The position numbers and the translations under genes were made by a program. Of a DNA stretch of 64,000 bases, positions 19,802 to 29,401 are shown piece by piece. This stretch comes from Streptococcus sp. 116-D4 (GTDB lineage: Bacteria > Bacillota > Bacilli > Lactobacillales > Streptococcaceae), in contig NZ_AP021887.1 of the NCBI RefSeq assembly GCF_009731465.1, forward strand, positions 676,001 to 740,000, written 5' to 3'. Below the pieces are notes generated by a model that saw nothing but the letters and a program-made list of their open reading frames with translations, had not been told where the DNA came from and made no database searches. Position 1 is the first letter of the stretch. Each line of letters begins with the position of its first letter.

Positions 19802-20848
19802 ATGATGCCATTAAATTTGTTTGATGTTATTCGTTATGAAGGTGAAGATACAAGGAATATACTTGCTTGGAGACATCCTAAAACGAATATTAAGATGGGG
19901 GCAACTGTAATTGTAAATCCTGGTCAGCGTGCTGTATTTTTTTCAAATGGAAGAGCAGTAGCTACTTATGATGTTGGTAAACATAAGATTGAAGGAGATG
20001 ATATTCAGGTAGTTTCGGGAATAAAAAACTTTTTAAGTGGTGGAATGGCATCTGACTCATCGTTTTTGTGGTTTGTGAATATGTATGATTTACAACCGAT
20101 TGGATGGGGAACTTCTTCGCCTATAATGGTTCGAGATCCAGAAAGTGATATTCCTGTAGAATTGAAAATACATGGAAATTTTATTCCTCGAATTGTAAAT
20201 TTGGAAGCATTTATACTAGAATTTATGCCAAGTCACCCTGATCTTATAACTGCTGCTATTTTACAAAAACGATTTAGACAAACTGCCAGTGGACTGATTA
20301 GTTCAGCTATTTCACAGGTAATATATAACTATAAGATTCCAATTATTGATATTGAGATGCACAGTTTTGATATAGCTGTTGGTTTGTCAGAAATTTTATC
20401 TAGCCATTTTGCTAAGTATGGAATTAGTATTGAAGGATTTAATATTGAGGCTTTAAAGGTGAACCAGAATAGCAATGGATATAGAGAAATCTTTAAATTC
20501 CACAAGCAAATTTTGGAAGCCAAAAGCAAGCAGGCGAGTCGAGATATTGAAGAGTATACTTATCAAGAAGAGAGACAATTTGATCTTTTAGAAGAGGCAG
20601 CCAAAAATAATGATTCTGCAGGAAATCTAATGGGAGCAGGCGTGGAAATAGCTATGGGACTTTCTTTGGGAGCTAAATTTAGCAACTTGGTGGATCAGAT
20701 TGAAGATAGGAATTCATTTGACAAAGATGTTAATCAGCATCAAACTGACCTCAAAGGAGAAACAGGCTTAGCTAAGTTTTGTAGCCAATGCGGGACTGCT
20801 TTTTTGGAAGAAGCAAACTTCTGTTCTAATTGCGGGCACGAAAGATAG
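19802..20848 (+). CDS. SPFH-domain protein with C-terminal zinc ribbon (YdjI-like)
   Basis: A 348-residue soluble protein. Residues about 1-240 resemble the SPFH/virion-core-like proteins of the YdjI type (LAWRHPKTNIKMGATVIVNPGQ, the GKHKI strand, and FGISIEGFNIEAL-like segments near YGISIEGFNIEAL). A helical stretch follows and then a two-knuckle zinc ribbon, CSQCG with CSNCG, at the very end. In B. subtilis YdjI works with small membrane zinc-ribbon proteins YdjG/YdjH at the membrane. Here three small membrane genes follow, two with zinc ribbons. ATG 19802 follows AAAGGAG; ATG 19805 is an alternative. Function in streptococci unknown. Confidence 0.75.
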   Translation: MMPLNLFDVIRYEGEDTRNILAWRHPKTNIKMGATVIVNPGQRAVFFSNGRAVATYDVGKHKIEGDDIQVVSGIKNFLSGGMASDSSFLWFVNMYDLQPIGWGTSSPIMVRDPESDIPVELKIHGNFIPRIVNLEAFILEFMPSHPDLITAAILQKRFRQTASGLISSAISQVIYNYKIPIIDIEMHSFDIAVGLSEILSSHFAKYGISIEGFNIEALKVNQNSNGYREIFKFHKQILEAKSKQASRDIEEYTYQEERQFDLLEEAAKNNDSAGNLMGAGVEIAMGLSLGAKFSNLVDQIEDRNSFDKDVNQHQTDLKGETGLAKFCSQCGTAFLEEANFCSNCGHER

Positions 20849-21153
20849 TTCAAATTATTGGAAAAATCATTTTTATATCAATCTAGTTTAAGTATTATCT
20901 TTAATCTTTGATTTTTTGTATTTTCAATTTTACTTTTGTTTTATTTGGGAAGTCTGGTATTGCCAGAATTTCCCTTTTTCTTAGAAATCTGAAAACTAAG
21001 ATTTCTTGTTTTCGTTTTTAGATCTTTCAAATTATGTAATTCTAAGTATGGAAATGTATGAATAAATACAAAGGGTCATGAAGAGTATTTGGAAATTTTT
21101 TAAGAGAGTAAGGGATTTATTTAGACAAGTTCTATGACAGGAGGATATTGTAG
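20849..21153 (+). other. Gene-free stretch within the SPFH cassette
   Basis: No supportable ORF. AGAAATCT-GAAAACTA-AGATTTCT (20982-21005) followed by T-rich sequence is a possible terminator after the SPFH gene. An AGGAGG at 21139 serves the next gene. Otherwise AT-rich and featureless. Confidence 0.5.
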
Positions 21154-21441
21154 ATGTACCAAGTATTTCGTTTATTAAGTATACTTTTTATGGGATTGAC
21201 AAGTGCAACATTTTTTATTTCACTATGGACCGTAACTCTATTTCTAGAACATGGTGAGCCGATTTTCTCAATATTGATTCCTATTATTTTTTCTTTATCA
21301 GGTTTCTTTTTGTCTTCCTTTGCATTTTATAGCTTCGGTGTTTTAGAAAATATAAAAATTAAAGTCAAAGCTTTGGATGAGATATATAATGGAAAAGCTC
21401 TTTATAGAGAGTATATAGCAACTAGAGGAGAAGATAGGTGA
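21154..21441 (+). CDS. Small membrane protein of the SPFH cassette
   Basis: A 95-residue protein not recognised by family. It has two membrane spans at about residues 5-28 and 36-60, followed by a charged cytoplasmic tail (ENIKIKVKALDEIYNGKALYREYI is split here as a helix-rich tail). ATG 21154 has AGGAGG upstream. Its stop overlaps the GTG of the next gene (GTGA), so the two are translationally coupled. Confidence 0.65.
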   Translation: MYQVFRLLSILFMGLTSATFFISLWTVTLFLEHGEPIFSILIPIIFSLSGFFLSSFAFYSFGVLENIKIKVKALDEIYNGKALYREYIATRGEDR

Positions 21442-22078
21442 AGCAGTATATTAAGAATAATTGGAAAAAAGGCTTTCATTGGTTAATTTCGAATATAGTA
21501 ATACTCTGTTTTGTAGTTTTATCACTTGCAATCTTTTCTCTAGAAGATGGACCAAGAATCTTTATACTGAAAAATCTTGATTTTATAATTTTGGCAAAGT
21601 TTGTGGGCATTCCTATTGTGATCAGCTTTTTATTTTTAACATTTCAAAATTTACCCTATGTAATAGTTGCCTTAATTATTTTATATTTGTTTCGAGAAAA
21701 AATTAAAGATTCCTTTTCCTTAAAGAAATTAAAACAGAAGAATTTACTTCAAATGCTTGTTTTATCATTTTATCATCATTTTTTGAATATGAAAAATCTA
21801 GGGAATGGTCTATTCGATTTTTATTTCTTTTAGTTCCTTGGTATTTGCTTAGTGTGATTTTAATTTTGGTAATGACTTATTGTGAGTCTAGGAGACAAGA
21901 AGAAGTCAAGAAACGAAATCAAATACAAGCTTTATTCACTTTATTTGAAAAGCACTAGATTAACAAAAATACATATCCCGTTATTTGTCCATCATGTAGT
22001 GGTGAGAATCTGCTTGACCTAGGGCAAGGTAAATCATGTGATTATTGTGGTGCATGGTTATCTAGAAAGGAAATATAA
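21438..22078 (+). pseudogene. Broken membrane protein gene with C-terminal zinc ribbon
   Basis: The frame from GTG 21438 encodes three membrane spans and stops early at 21833. Shifting by one frame near 21711-21722 restores coherent sequence: charged residues, a further span (FLFLLVPWYLLSVILILVM) and a basic helix, then an in-frame TAG at 21956-21958. Past it the same frame continues into a zinc ribbon (CPSCSG...CDYCG) and stops at 22078, directly touching the next ATG. So one frameshift and one amber codon break a gene whose product would resemble YdjG-type zinc-ribbon membrane proteins. Sequencing error could explain one lesion but hardly both. Confidence 0.75.
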
Positions 22079-22534
22079 ATGAGACGCTATCGTTTAATCA
22101 TTTCCAAGGTTGTTTATCCGCTAGTATCTTTCATATGTATTGTCACCGGATTGAAATTTTATCAGTACATTGATAACTACATAAGATGGATTTTAGGAAA
22201 AAAAGAAGGTTTACTTTATGATTTCTACTTTATGTGGCTTTTAATAGTTACAATTTTGTTTGTTTTATTTTTCCTATTTTTGATTCTATCCGCTTTTTTA
22301 TTTTTAAAACAGCCGCGTATGAAACAATATGATAAAGCTTTGATAACAGTTCTTAAGTTTGAAGAACAAGGTAAAGATGTTATTGAAATTAAAGGGAAAG
22401 AATTGCGTGATGAGTTATCTTATCGACTATCAGCAAAACGTGTTTATTGTCCTACTTGTCATAAGCCAACAGATGGAGTAATTGGAACTAAATTGACCTG
22501 TGAAACTTGCGGCAAAACTTTTATAGTTTCTTGA
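22079..22534 (+). CDS. Membrane protein with C-terminal zinc ribbon
   Basis: A 151-residue protein with two membrane spans (about 12-28 and 55-82), a cytoplasmic segment and a C-terminal zinc ribbon, CPTC...CETCG at about 124-145. It abuts the broken gene upstream with no gap, and GAAAGGAAA serves as ribosome site. This is the third protein in the cassette with paired CxxC knuckles. Not recognised as a named family; role inferred only from the SPFH neighbour. Confidence 0.65.
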   Translation: MRRYRLIISKVVYPLVSFICIVTGLKFYQYIDNYIRWILGKKEGLLYDFYFMWLLIVTILFVLFFLFLILSAFLFLKQPRMKQYDKALITVLKFEEQGKDVIEIKGKELRDELSYRLSAKRVYCPTCHKPTDGVIGTKLTCETCGKTFIVS

Positions 22535-22611
22535 TTTTAGGATAATCGAAATGCTATTATCTTATAGATATTTTGATATTGTTTCTAAAATCTAGTAACT
22601 TTGTTTACTTT

Positions 22612-22650
22612 AAAAAACCGCTATTCTTAGGACTAGCGGTTTTTATTTTT
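22612..22650 (+). terminator. Terminator closing the SPFH cassette (copy of the rplL hairpin)
   Basis: AAAACCGCTA and TAGCGGTTTT surround TTCTTAGGAC and are followed by T-rich sequence. Stem and loop match the rplL terminator at 19637-19668 except for one loop base. Confidence 0.88.
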
Positions 22651-22777
22651 ATGTGCCAGGGGGCAAAAAAGGGAAAGGAATCTTTAAAAGTGAGGAGAGT
22701 TAGATGAAAGAATCATATTGGTAAATCGACATGATGGATATTTGTATCATGTCATAAATCGTTATCAAACGATAATA

Positions 22778-22829
22778 TTGATTTTCTTACAAATTAAGAG
22801 TATAATTTATAAAAATGAGTGTTCACTCA
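22778..22829 (+). promoter_or_regulatory. Promoter with TetR-type operator
   Basis: TTGATT (22778-22783), a 17-base spacer and TATAAT (22801-22806). Just downstream, at the expected start of transcription, is TGAGTGTTCACTCA (22816-22829), with 6-base palindromic arms. The TetR gene two genes down makes this its likely operator. Confidence 0.75.
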
Positions 22830-22857
22830 ATTTTTGTGAAATTAAGGAGTAAAGAAA

Positions 22858-23862
22858 ATGGTTGTTGAAGCAATAGAGTACAGTCGTTTCGGTAACGAAG
22901 AGGTCTTGTATTTACTGAAAATCGACTCTACAGCCTTGGAAGTAAATCAGGTGAGAGTAGAAGTTCATGCTGTTGGTTTAAATCCTATTGATTATAAAAC
23001 TTTTGAGGGAGCGAAACCTCTTCGATTTCTATCTTTTATAACGAAGTTAAGGAAACCAAGTCATTGGTTTGAATCTAAATCATCTTTATTTCCAAGAGGT
23101 GTGGGGAGAGATTTTTCTGGAGTTATTACAGAAGTTGGAAATGAAGTAACTAGGTTTTCAGTAGGAGATAAGGTGTTTGGAACAATGATTAGCGATCCTG
23201 GTTTGGGAACTAAGAGGGGTGCTTTAGCAACAGAAATTTGTGTCAATGAATCAGAAATTGTATTGAAACCAGAGATGACCGACATGACTCACGCAGCTAC
23301 TATGGGAGTAGCTGCTCTAACTGTGGGTGGGGCTTTTAGAAGAATCGGTTTAAATTCAAGAGATACTGTTGTTATTTCAGCTGCCGCAGGAGGTATTGGA
23401 AGTATTGCAGTACAGTATGCAGTTGCTAAGGGGTCGACAGTGATTGGAATAGCAAGTAAGAAAAATGCAGAGTATCTGAAATCTTTAGGTGCCATACCAG
23501 TAAGTTACGAAGAGAATATCAAGACAGCTCTTCTATCAGCTAGTCCAACGCCTATTACAAAATTTTTGGATTGTTATGGATCTGATTATGTTAGATTGGC
23601 TTTTAGTTTAGGCTTGAAGGGGACAGCTATTGGGACATTAGTACCTTCGCCCTATGTTATGATAAAAGGTGCTCAGTTTACTGGTCCGAGACATTCCACA
23701 TATGATGATTTTAGCACTTTAGCTGAAATGGCCTCAGACGGGAAGGTTCAGCTGAAAATTGATCAAGTGTATGACTTTTCTCTAAAGTCAGTTAGAGAAG
23801 CCTATCGTAGTCTGAAAATGGGACACAGTCGAGGCAAAAAAGTCGTAAAAGTAAGAGAGTAG
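22858..23862 (+). CDS. Zinc-type alcohol dehydrogenase/quinone oxidoreductase family protein
   Basis: A 334-residue medium-chain dehydrogenase/reductase. The N-terminal GroES-like domain has VHAVGLNPIDYK and GRDFSGVITEVGNEV. The Rossmann domain has VVISAAAGGIGSIAVQYAVAKGSTVIGIA, an NADPH-binding AxxGGxG loop. The catalytic zinc cysteines of alcohol dehydrogenases are absent, which favours the quinone/enone reductase branch. It is divergent enough that the substrate is unknown. The operator in its promoter and the TetR gene 16 bases downstream suggest induction by a reactive or toxic compound. Confidence 0.85.
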   Translation: MVVEAIEYSRFGNEEVLYLLKIDSTALEVNQVRVEVHAVGLNPIDYKTFEGAKPLRFLSFITKLRKPSHWFESKSSLFPRGVGRDFSGVITEVGNEVTRFSVGDKVFGTMISDPGLGTKRGALATEICVNESEIVLKPEMTDMTHAATMGVAALTVGGAFRRIGLNSRDTVVISAAAGGIGSIAVQYAVAKGSTVIGIASKKNAEYLKSLGAIPVSYEENIKTALLSASPTPITKFLDCYGSDYVRLAFSLGLKGTAIGTLVPSPYVMIKGAQFTGPRHSTYDDFSTLAEMASDGKVQLKIDQVYDFSLKSVREAYRSLKMGHSRGKKVVKVRE

Positions 23863-23878
23863 AAGAGAGGTGCTAGCG

Positions 23879-24523
23879 ATGGAAAGTTTAGAACAAAAGT
23901 ATGCTCAGACGTTAGAAGTTAGCAACTTGAGCTTGAAACAACGTCGAGTATTATTATCAAGCTTAACATTATTCTCAGAAATTGGATTTGAGAATACAAC
24001 GTCCAGCCTTATTGCCGAACGCGCTGGAGTGTCAGAAGGAACTGTTTTTAGTTACTTTAAAACAAAGGAAGGTATTTTAGAAGCCATTTTATCTACTTTT
24101 CTAGAACAGGTTATTCCAGAAGTAATTGCGGATTTCTCAGAAAAAAAATTCACAGTAGATCAAGAAACTTTTCCCTTCTTTTTAAAAAGTGTTGTTCGAG
24201 ATAGGCTCTTTTTTATTCAGGAGAATCAAATGCATGTTAAAATTCTCTTGGGGCGTTCTTTTATTGATAAAAATCTTTCTATCCAGTTAGGAAATATTAT
24301 TGTTCAATCTATAATAGAACCAATTAGCCCTGTTTTAAATCAATTTAAAGAAAAAGGACTTATTCTAAATTGGTCAAATGAAAGAATTGTTCGATACATT
24401 TTAGCATTGAGTTTTTCTTATCTTATTCCCATGATGTTGAATGATGAAGGAACTATAAACATAGATGAAGCAGTTGATGAGATTGTTGAATGTTTGTCAT
24501 CTGCCCTAATGAAAGTAAAATAA
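23879..24523 (+). CDS. TetR/AcrR-family transcriptional regulator
   Basis: A 214-residue regulator. The N-terminal helix-turn-helix is clear: RRVLLSSLTLFSEIGFENTT, then IAERAGVSEGTVFSYFKTKEGIL at about residues 42-65. The C-terminal ligand-binding helices are unlike named subfamilies. ATG 23879 is 8 bases after AGAGAGG and is preferred to GTG 23870. It probably represses the oxidoreductase operon, including itself, through the palindrome at 22816-22829. Confidence 0.88.
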   Translation: MESLEQKYAQTLEVSNLSLKQRRVLLSSLTLFSEIGFENTTSSLIAERAGVSEGTVFSYFKTKEGILEAILSTFLEQVIPEVIADFSEKKFTVDQETFPFFLKSVVRDRLFFIQENQMHVKILLGRSFIDKNLSIQLGNIIVQSIIEPISPVLNQFKEKGLILNWSNERIVRYILALSFSYLIPMMLNDEGTINIDEAVDEIVECLSSALMKVK

Positions 24524-24534
24524 ATTCTGATGTT

Positions 24535-24561
24535 AAAACTCACCGTTAATGGTGAGTTTTT
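24535..24561 (+). terminator. Terminator after the TetR gene
   Basis: AAAACTCACC-GTTAAT-GGTGAGTTTT, a perfect 10-base stem ending in T. Confidence 0.85.
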
Positions 24562-24573
24562 CAAATTCAACAT

Positions 24574-24600
24574 AAAAATCCCCAATCGAAGCGATTGAGG
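24574..24600 (-). terminator. gdhA terminator
   Basis: Read on the minus strand: CCTCAATCG and CGATTGGGG form a 9-base stem with one G-U pair, followed by TTTTT. It sits convergently against the TetR terminator. Confidence 0.8.
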
Positions 24601-24617
24601 ATTCAGCATATTTTATC

Positions 24618-25982
<1,365 letters not shown>

Positions 25983-26150
25983 TCATATTTTATTACATGA
26001 GACATTATAGCAGAATTTTTTTTTACTGTAAAGAAAAAACAGAAATTTTCTAAAAATTCTTTCAATTTAGTTTTTCGGATTTTTTGAAAATGGATAAATA
26101 ACGAACATTTTCTATGGAAATGCTTTTATTGAAAGGCAAAAGTCAAAGTA

Positions 26151-26159
26151 TGGTATAAT
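26151..26159 (+). promoter_or_regulatory. pyrD promoter (extended -10)
   Basis: TGG-TATAAT, 35 bases before the start codon. TTGAAA lies 19 bases upstream of the -10, a long spacer. Confidence 0.6.
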
Positions 26160-26193
26160 ATTAAAAATAAAAGGAATCTGGAGGAACAGAATC

Positions 26194-27129
26194 ATGGTAT
26201 CAACTAAAACACAAATTGCTGGTTTTGAGTTTGACAATTGCTTGATGAATGCAGCAGGAGTTGCTTGTATGACAGTTGAGGAGTTGGAAGGTGTCAAAAA
26301 CTCAGCAGCAGGAACCTTTGTCACTAAAACAGCAACCTTGGAATTTCGTCAAGGAAATCCTGAGCCACGCTATCAGGATGTTCCACTTGGTTCTATCAAC
26401 TCTATGGGCTTACCGAATAATGGTTTAGATTATTACTTAAACTATCTTTTAGAGTTACAAGAAAAGGAAGCAAATCGTACCTTCTTTTTATCATTAGTTG
26501 GAATGTCTCCAGAAGAAACTCATACCATTTTGAAAAAGGTTCAAGAAAGTAATTTTCGTGGTCTAACTGAACTCAATCTCTCCTGTCCAAATGTTCCCGG
26601 TAAACCTCAGATTGCCTATGATTTTGAGACAACAGACCGTATCTTGTCAGAAGTCTTTGAGTATTTTACAAAACCATTAGGAATTAAGCTTCCACCTTAT
26701 TTTGATATTGTTCACTTTGACCAGGCTGCAGCGATCTTTAATAAATATCCGCTCAAGTTTGTCAATTGTGTCAACTCTATTGGAAATGGTCTTTATATAG
26801 AAGATGAGTCCGTCGTTATTCGTCCTAAAAATGGTTTCGGTGGGATTGGTGGAGAGTACATCAAACCGACTGCTCTTGCTAATGTCCATGCTTTTTATCA
26901 ACGCTTGAATACAGAAATCCAAATCATCGGAACTGGTGGAGTATTAACAGGACGTGATGCCTTTGAACATATCCTATGTGGTGCCAGCATGGTGCAGGTA
27001 GGAACTACCCTCCATAAAGAAGGAGTTGGTGCTTTTGACCGCATTACCAATGAACTGAAAGCAATCATGGCGGAAAAAGGGTACGAGACCCTAGAAGATT
27101 TCCGTGGGAAATTGCGCTATATCGATTAA
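26194..27129 (+). CDS. pyrDA: Dihydroorotate dehydrogenase, class 1A (fumarate-dependent)
   Basis: Oxidises dihydroorotate to orotate in pyrimidine synthesis, using FMN and fumarate as acceptor in the cytoplasm. It is 311 residues. NAAGV, the active-site loop [13 protein letters not shown] with its catalytic cysteine, [10 protein letters not shown] and the phosphate-binding [15 protein letters not shown] and GASMVQVGT motifs are visible. The cysteine rather than serine, with no partner electron-transfer gene nearby, supports class 1A. ATG 26194 has GGAGG upstream. Confidence 0.95.
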   Translation: MVSTKTQIAGFEFDNCLMNAAGVACMTVEELEGVKNSAAGTFVTKTATLEFRQGNPEPRYQDVPLGSINSMGLPNNGLDYYLNYLLELQEKEANRTFFLSLVGMSPEETHTILKKVQESNFRGLTELNLSCPNVPGKPQIAYDFETTDRILSEVFEYFTKPLGIKLPPYFDIVHFDQAAAIFNKYPLKFVNCVNSIGNGLYIEDESVVIRPKNGFGGIGGEYIKPTALANVHAFYQRLNTEIQIIGTGGVLTGRDAFEHILCGASMVQVGTTLHKEGVGAFDRITNELKAIMAEKGYETLEDFRGKLRYID

Positions 27130-27161
27130 ATGAATTAAAAAATCAGAAGAAAGGAGAGAAG

Positions 27162-28199
27162 ATGCTAGCTATTGAAGAAAGTCAGAAGTTGACTTTATCA
27201 AATTTACCGAGTCTGAGCCTATTTACAGGGACAGATCAGGGTCAGTTTGAAGTGATGAAGAGTCAAGTGTTAAAACAGATTGGTTATGATTCTGCTGACC
27301 TCAACTTTGCCTACTTTGATATGAAAGAAGTGGTTTATAAGGATGTAGAACTGGAGTTGGTCAGCCTTCCTTTCTTTGCAGATGAGAAAATCGTGATCCT
27401 AGATCATTTTGTCGATATCACGACTGCTAAAAAGCGCTTTTTGACAGATGATGAGCTCAAGTCATTTGAGGAATACCTTGATAATCCTTCACCAACAACC
27501 AAGTTGTTAATCTTTGCAGAAGGAAAGCTGGATAGCAAAAGGCGATTGGTTAAATTACTTAAGCGTGATGCCAAGGTCTTTGATGCAGTAGAAGCCAAAG
27601 AACAAGAATTGCGTCAGTATTTCCAAAAGTGGAGCCAGAAAGAAGGTCTGCAGTTTGCCAATCATTCTTTTGAAAATCTCCTTATCAAATCGGGTTTTCA
27701 ATTTAGCGAAATCCAGAAAAATCTCCTCTTTTTACAGTCCTATAAGGCAGATTCTATTATCGAGGAAGAAGATATTGTCAATGCTATTCCCAAGACCTTG
27801 CAGGACAATATTTTTGATTTAACTCAGTTTATTCTGACTAAAAAGATGGACCAGGCGCGCGATTTGCTTAGAGACTTGACCCTGCAAGGGGAAGACGAAA
27901 TTAAACTGATTGCAGTCATGCTGGGACAATTTCGGACTTTTACTCAGGTGAAGATTTTGGCGGAGTCTGGGCAAACAGAATCGCAGATTACAAGTAGTCT
28001 AGGCAGTTTTCTCGGACGCAATCCTAATCCCTATCAGATTAAGTTTGCGCTGAGGGATTCAAGAGGACTTTCCTTTAGCTTTTTGAAGCAAGCTATTTCT
28101 TATTTGATTGAGACAGACTATCAGATTAAAACAGGTCTTTATGAAAAAGGTTTCCTTTTTGAAAAGGCACTCTTACAGATTGCTAGTCAGGTCAATTGA
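27162..28199 (+). CDS. holA: DNA polymerase III, delta subunit
   Basis: The clamp-loader wrench that opens the beta sliding clamp. The 345-residue length and the pattern fit: an N-terminal AAA+-like domain (LPSLSLFTGTDQGQFE, then VILDHFVDIT), no P-loop as usual for delta, and the helical C-terminal collar domain (DNIFDLTQFILTKKMDQARDLLRDLTLQGEDEI, FLGRNPNPYQIKFA). RBS AAAGGAGAG. It follows pyrD by 32 bases and probably shares its transcript. Confidence 0.93.
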   Translation: MLAIEESQKLTLSNLPSLSLFTGTDQGQFEVMKSQVLKQIGYDSADLNFAYFDMKEVVYKDVELELVSLPFFADEKIVILDHFVDITTAKKRFLTDDELKSFEEYLDNPSPTTKLLIFAEGKLDSKRRLVKLLKRDAKVFDAVEAKEQELRQYFQKWSQKEGLQFANHSFENLLIKSGFQFSEIQKNLLFLQSYKADSIIEEEDIVNAIPKTLQDNIFDLTQFILTKKMDQARDLLRDLTLQGEDEIKLIAVMLGQFRTFTQVKILAESGQTESQITSSLGSFLGRNPNPYQIKFALRDSRGLSFSFLKQAISYLIETDYQIKTGLYEKGFLFEKALLQIASQVN

Positions 28200-28266
28200 C
28201 ATTTGTTGAAACTATAACCCGCGTCAAGATGATCTTGTCATGGGTTTCTTGCTGATTTGCTTATTT

Positions 28267-28506
28267 TATACTCAATGAAAATCAAAGAGCAAACTAGGAA
28301 ACTAGCCGCGTTGCTCAAAGCACTGCTTTGAGGTTGTAGATAAGACTGACGAAGTCAGCTCAAAACATGTTTTTGAGGTTGCGGATGAAACTGACGAAGT
28401 CAGCTCAAAGCAGTGCTTTGAGGTTGCGGATGAAACTGACGAAGTCAGTAACTATATCTACGGCAAGGTGACGTTGACGCAGTTTGAAGAGATTTTCGAA
28501 GAGTAT
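28267..28506 (-). repeat. BOX element
   Basis: The longest BOX copy here: TATACTCAATGAAAATCAAA to GATTTTCGAAGAGTAT, reverse orientation, with three GACGAAGTCAG units indicating repeated boxB. It fills most of the 410-base gap between holA and sodA. Confidence 0.9.
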
Positions 28507-28551
28507 GATTAGAAAGTATTTCAGTGATTTCTTCATCTATAAGCAAAAAAC

Positions 28552-28580
28552 TTGAAAAAAGTGAATGTTTGCGTTATCAT
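28552..28580 (+). promoter_or_regulatory. sodA promoter
   Basis: TTGAAA (28552-28557), a 17-base spacer and TATCAT (28575-28580). Confidence 0.6.
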
Positions 28581-28611
28581 TTTCATATAGAAAGAAAAAG
28601 AGGTATTACAG

Positions 28612-29217
28612 ATGGCTATTATCTTACCAGATCTTCCATATGCATACGACGCTTTGGAACCATACATCGATGCAGAAACAATGCACTTGCACCATGACAA
28701 ACACCATCAAACTTATGTCAACAATGCTAATGCAGCTCTTGAAAAACACCCTGAAATCGGTGAAGATCTTGAAGCCTTGCTTGCTGACGTAGAATCTATC
28801 CCAGCTGATATCCGTCAAGCGCTTATTAACAATGGTGGTGGGCATTTGAACCACGCTCTTTTCTGGGAATTGATGACTCCTGAGAAAACAGCTCCTTCAG
28901 CAGAACTTGCAGCAGCAATCGATGCAACATTTGGTTCATTTGAAGAATTCCAAGCGGCCTTCACTACAGCCGCAACAACTCGTTTTGGTTCAGGATGGGC
29001 ATGGTTGGTTGTCAACAAAGAAGGGAAGCTTGAAGTAACTTCAACAGCAAACCAAGATACACCAATCTCAGAAGGTAAAAAACCAATTTTGGGCTTGGAC
29101 GTTTGGGAACATGCTTACTACGTGAAATACCGCAACGTGCGTCCTGACTACATCAAAGCTTTCTTCTCAGTGATCAACTGGAACAAAGTAGATGAATTGT
29201 ACGCAGCTGCTAAATAA
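28612..29217 (+). CDS. sodA: Superoxide dismutase (Mn/Fe type)
   Basis: Removes superoxide in the cytoplasm. At 201 residues it has all four metal ligands: the first His in [12 protein letters not shown], the second in NHALFWELM, and Asp and His in [15 protein letters not shown]. Streptococcal enzymes of this type use manganese. It is a monocistronic gene followed by two hairpin terminators, after which the chromosomal island begins. Confidence 0.97.
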   Translation: MAIILPDLPYAYDALEPYIDAETMHLHHDKHHQTYVNNANAALEKHPEIGEDLEALLADVESIPADIRQALINNGGGHLNHALFWELMTPEKTAPSAELAAAIDATFGSFEEFQAAFTTAATTRFGSGWAWLVVNKEGKLEVTSTANQDTPISEGKKPILGLDVWEHAYYVKYRNVRPDYIKAFFSVINWNKVDELYAAAK

Positions 29218-29230
29218 TGGTATATGGAGG

Positions 29231-29295
29231 GAAGAATTGTTCTTCTCTTTTTTAGGTTATATTATTTTGGTCTGACAAAATCGTCAGACTTTTTT
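29231..29295 (+). terminator. Tandem terminators after sodA
   Basis: GAAGAA-TTG-TTCTTC followed by a T-run (29231-29254), then GTCTGAC-AAAATC-GTCAGAC with six T (29270-29295). Confidence 0.8.
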
Positions 29296-29300
29296 CATTT

Positions 29301-29318
29301 TTATGAGAAACGTGCTAA
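29301..29318 (+). other. Left attachment site of the island
   Basis: TTATGAGAAACGTGCTAA, an exact 18-base match to 40785-40802. The flanking bases differ on both sides, so the repeat is exactly 18 long. It lies 83 bases beyond the integrase stop. Confidence 0.85.
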
Positions 29319-29401
29319 ATTTCAATTAGGATGTGTAAAGCCCTTGATATAGCTACATTTCACAATTGAGCTAGTGAGTTTTTAAACTTTTTGTGGACTT
29401 T

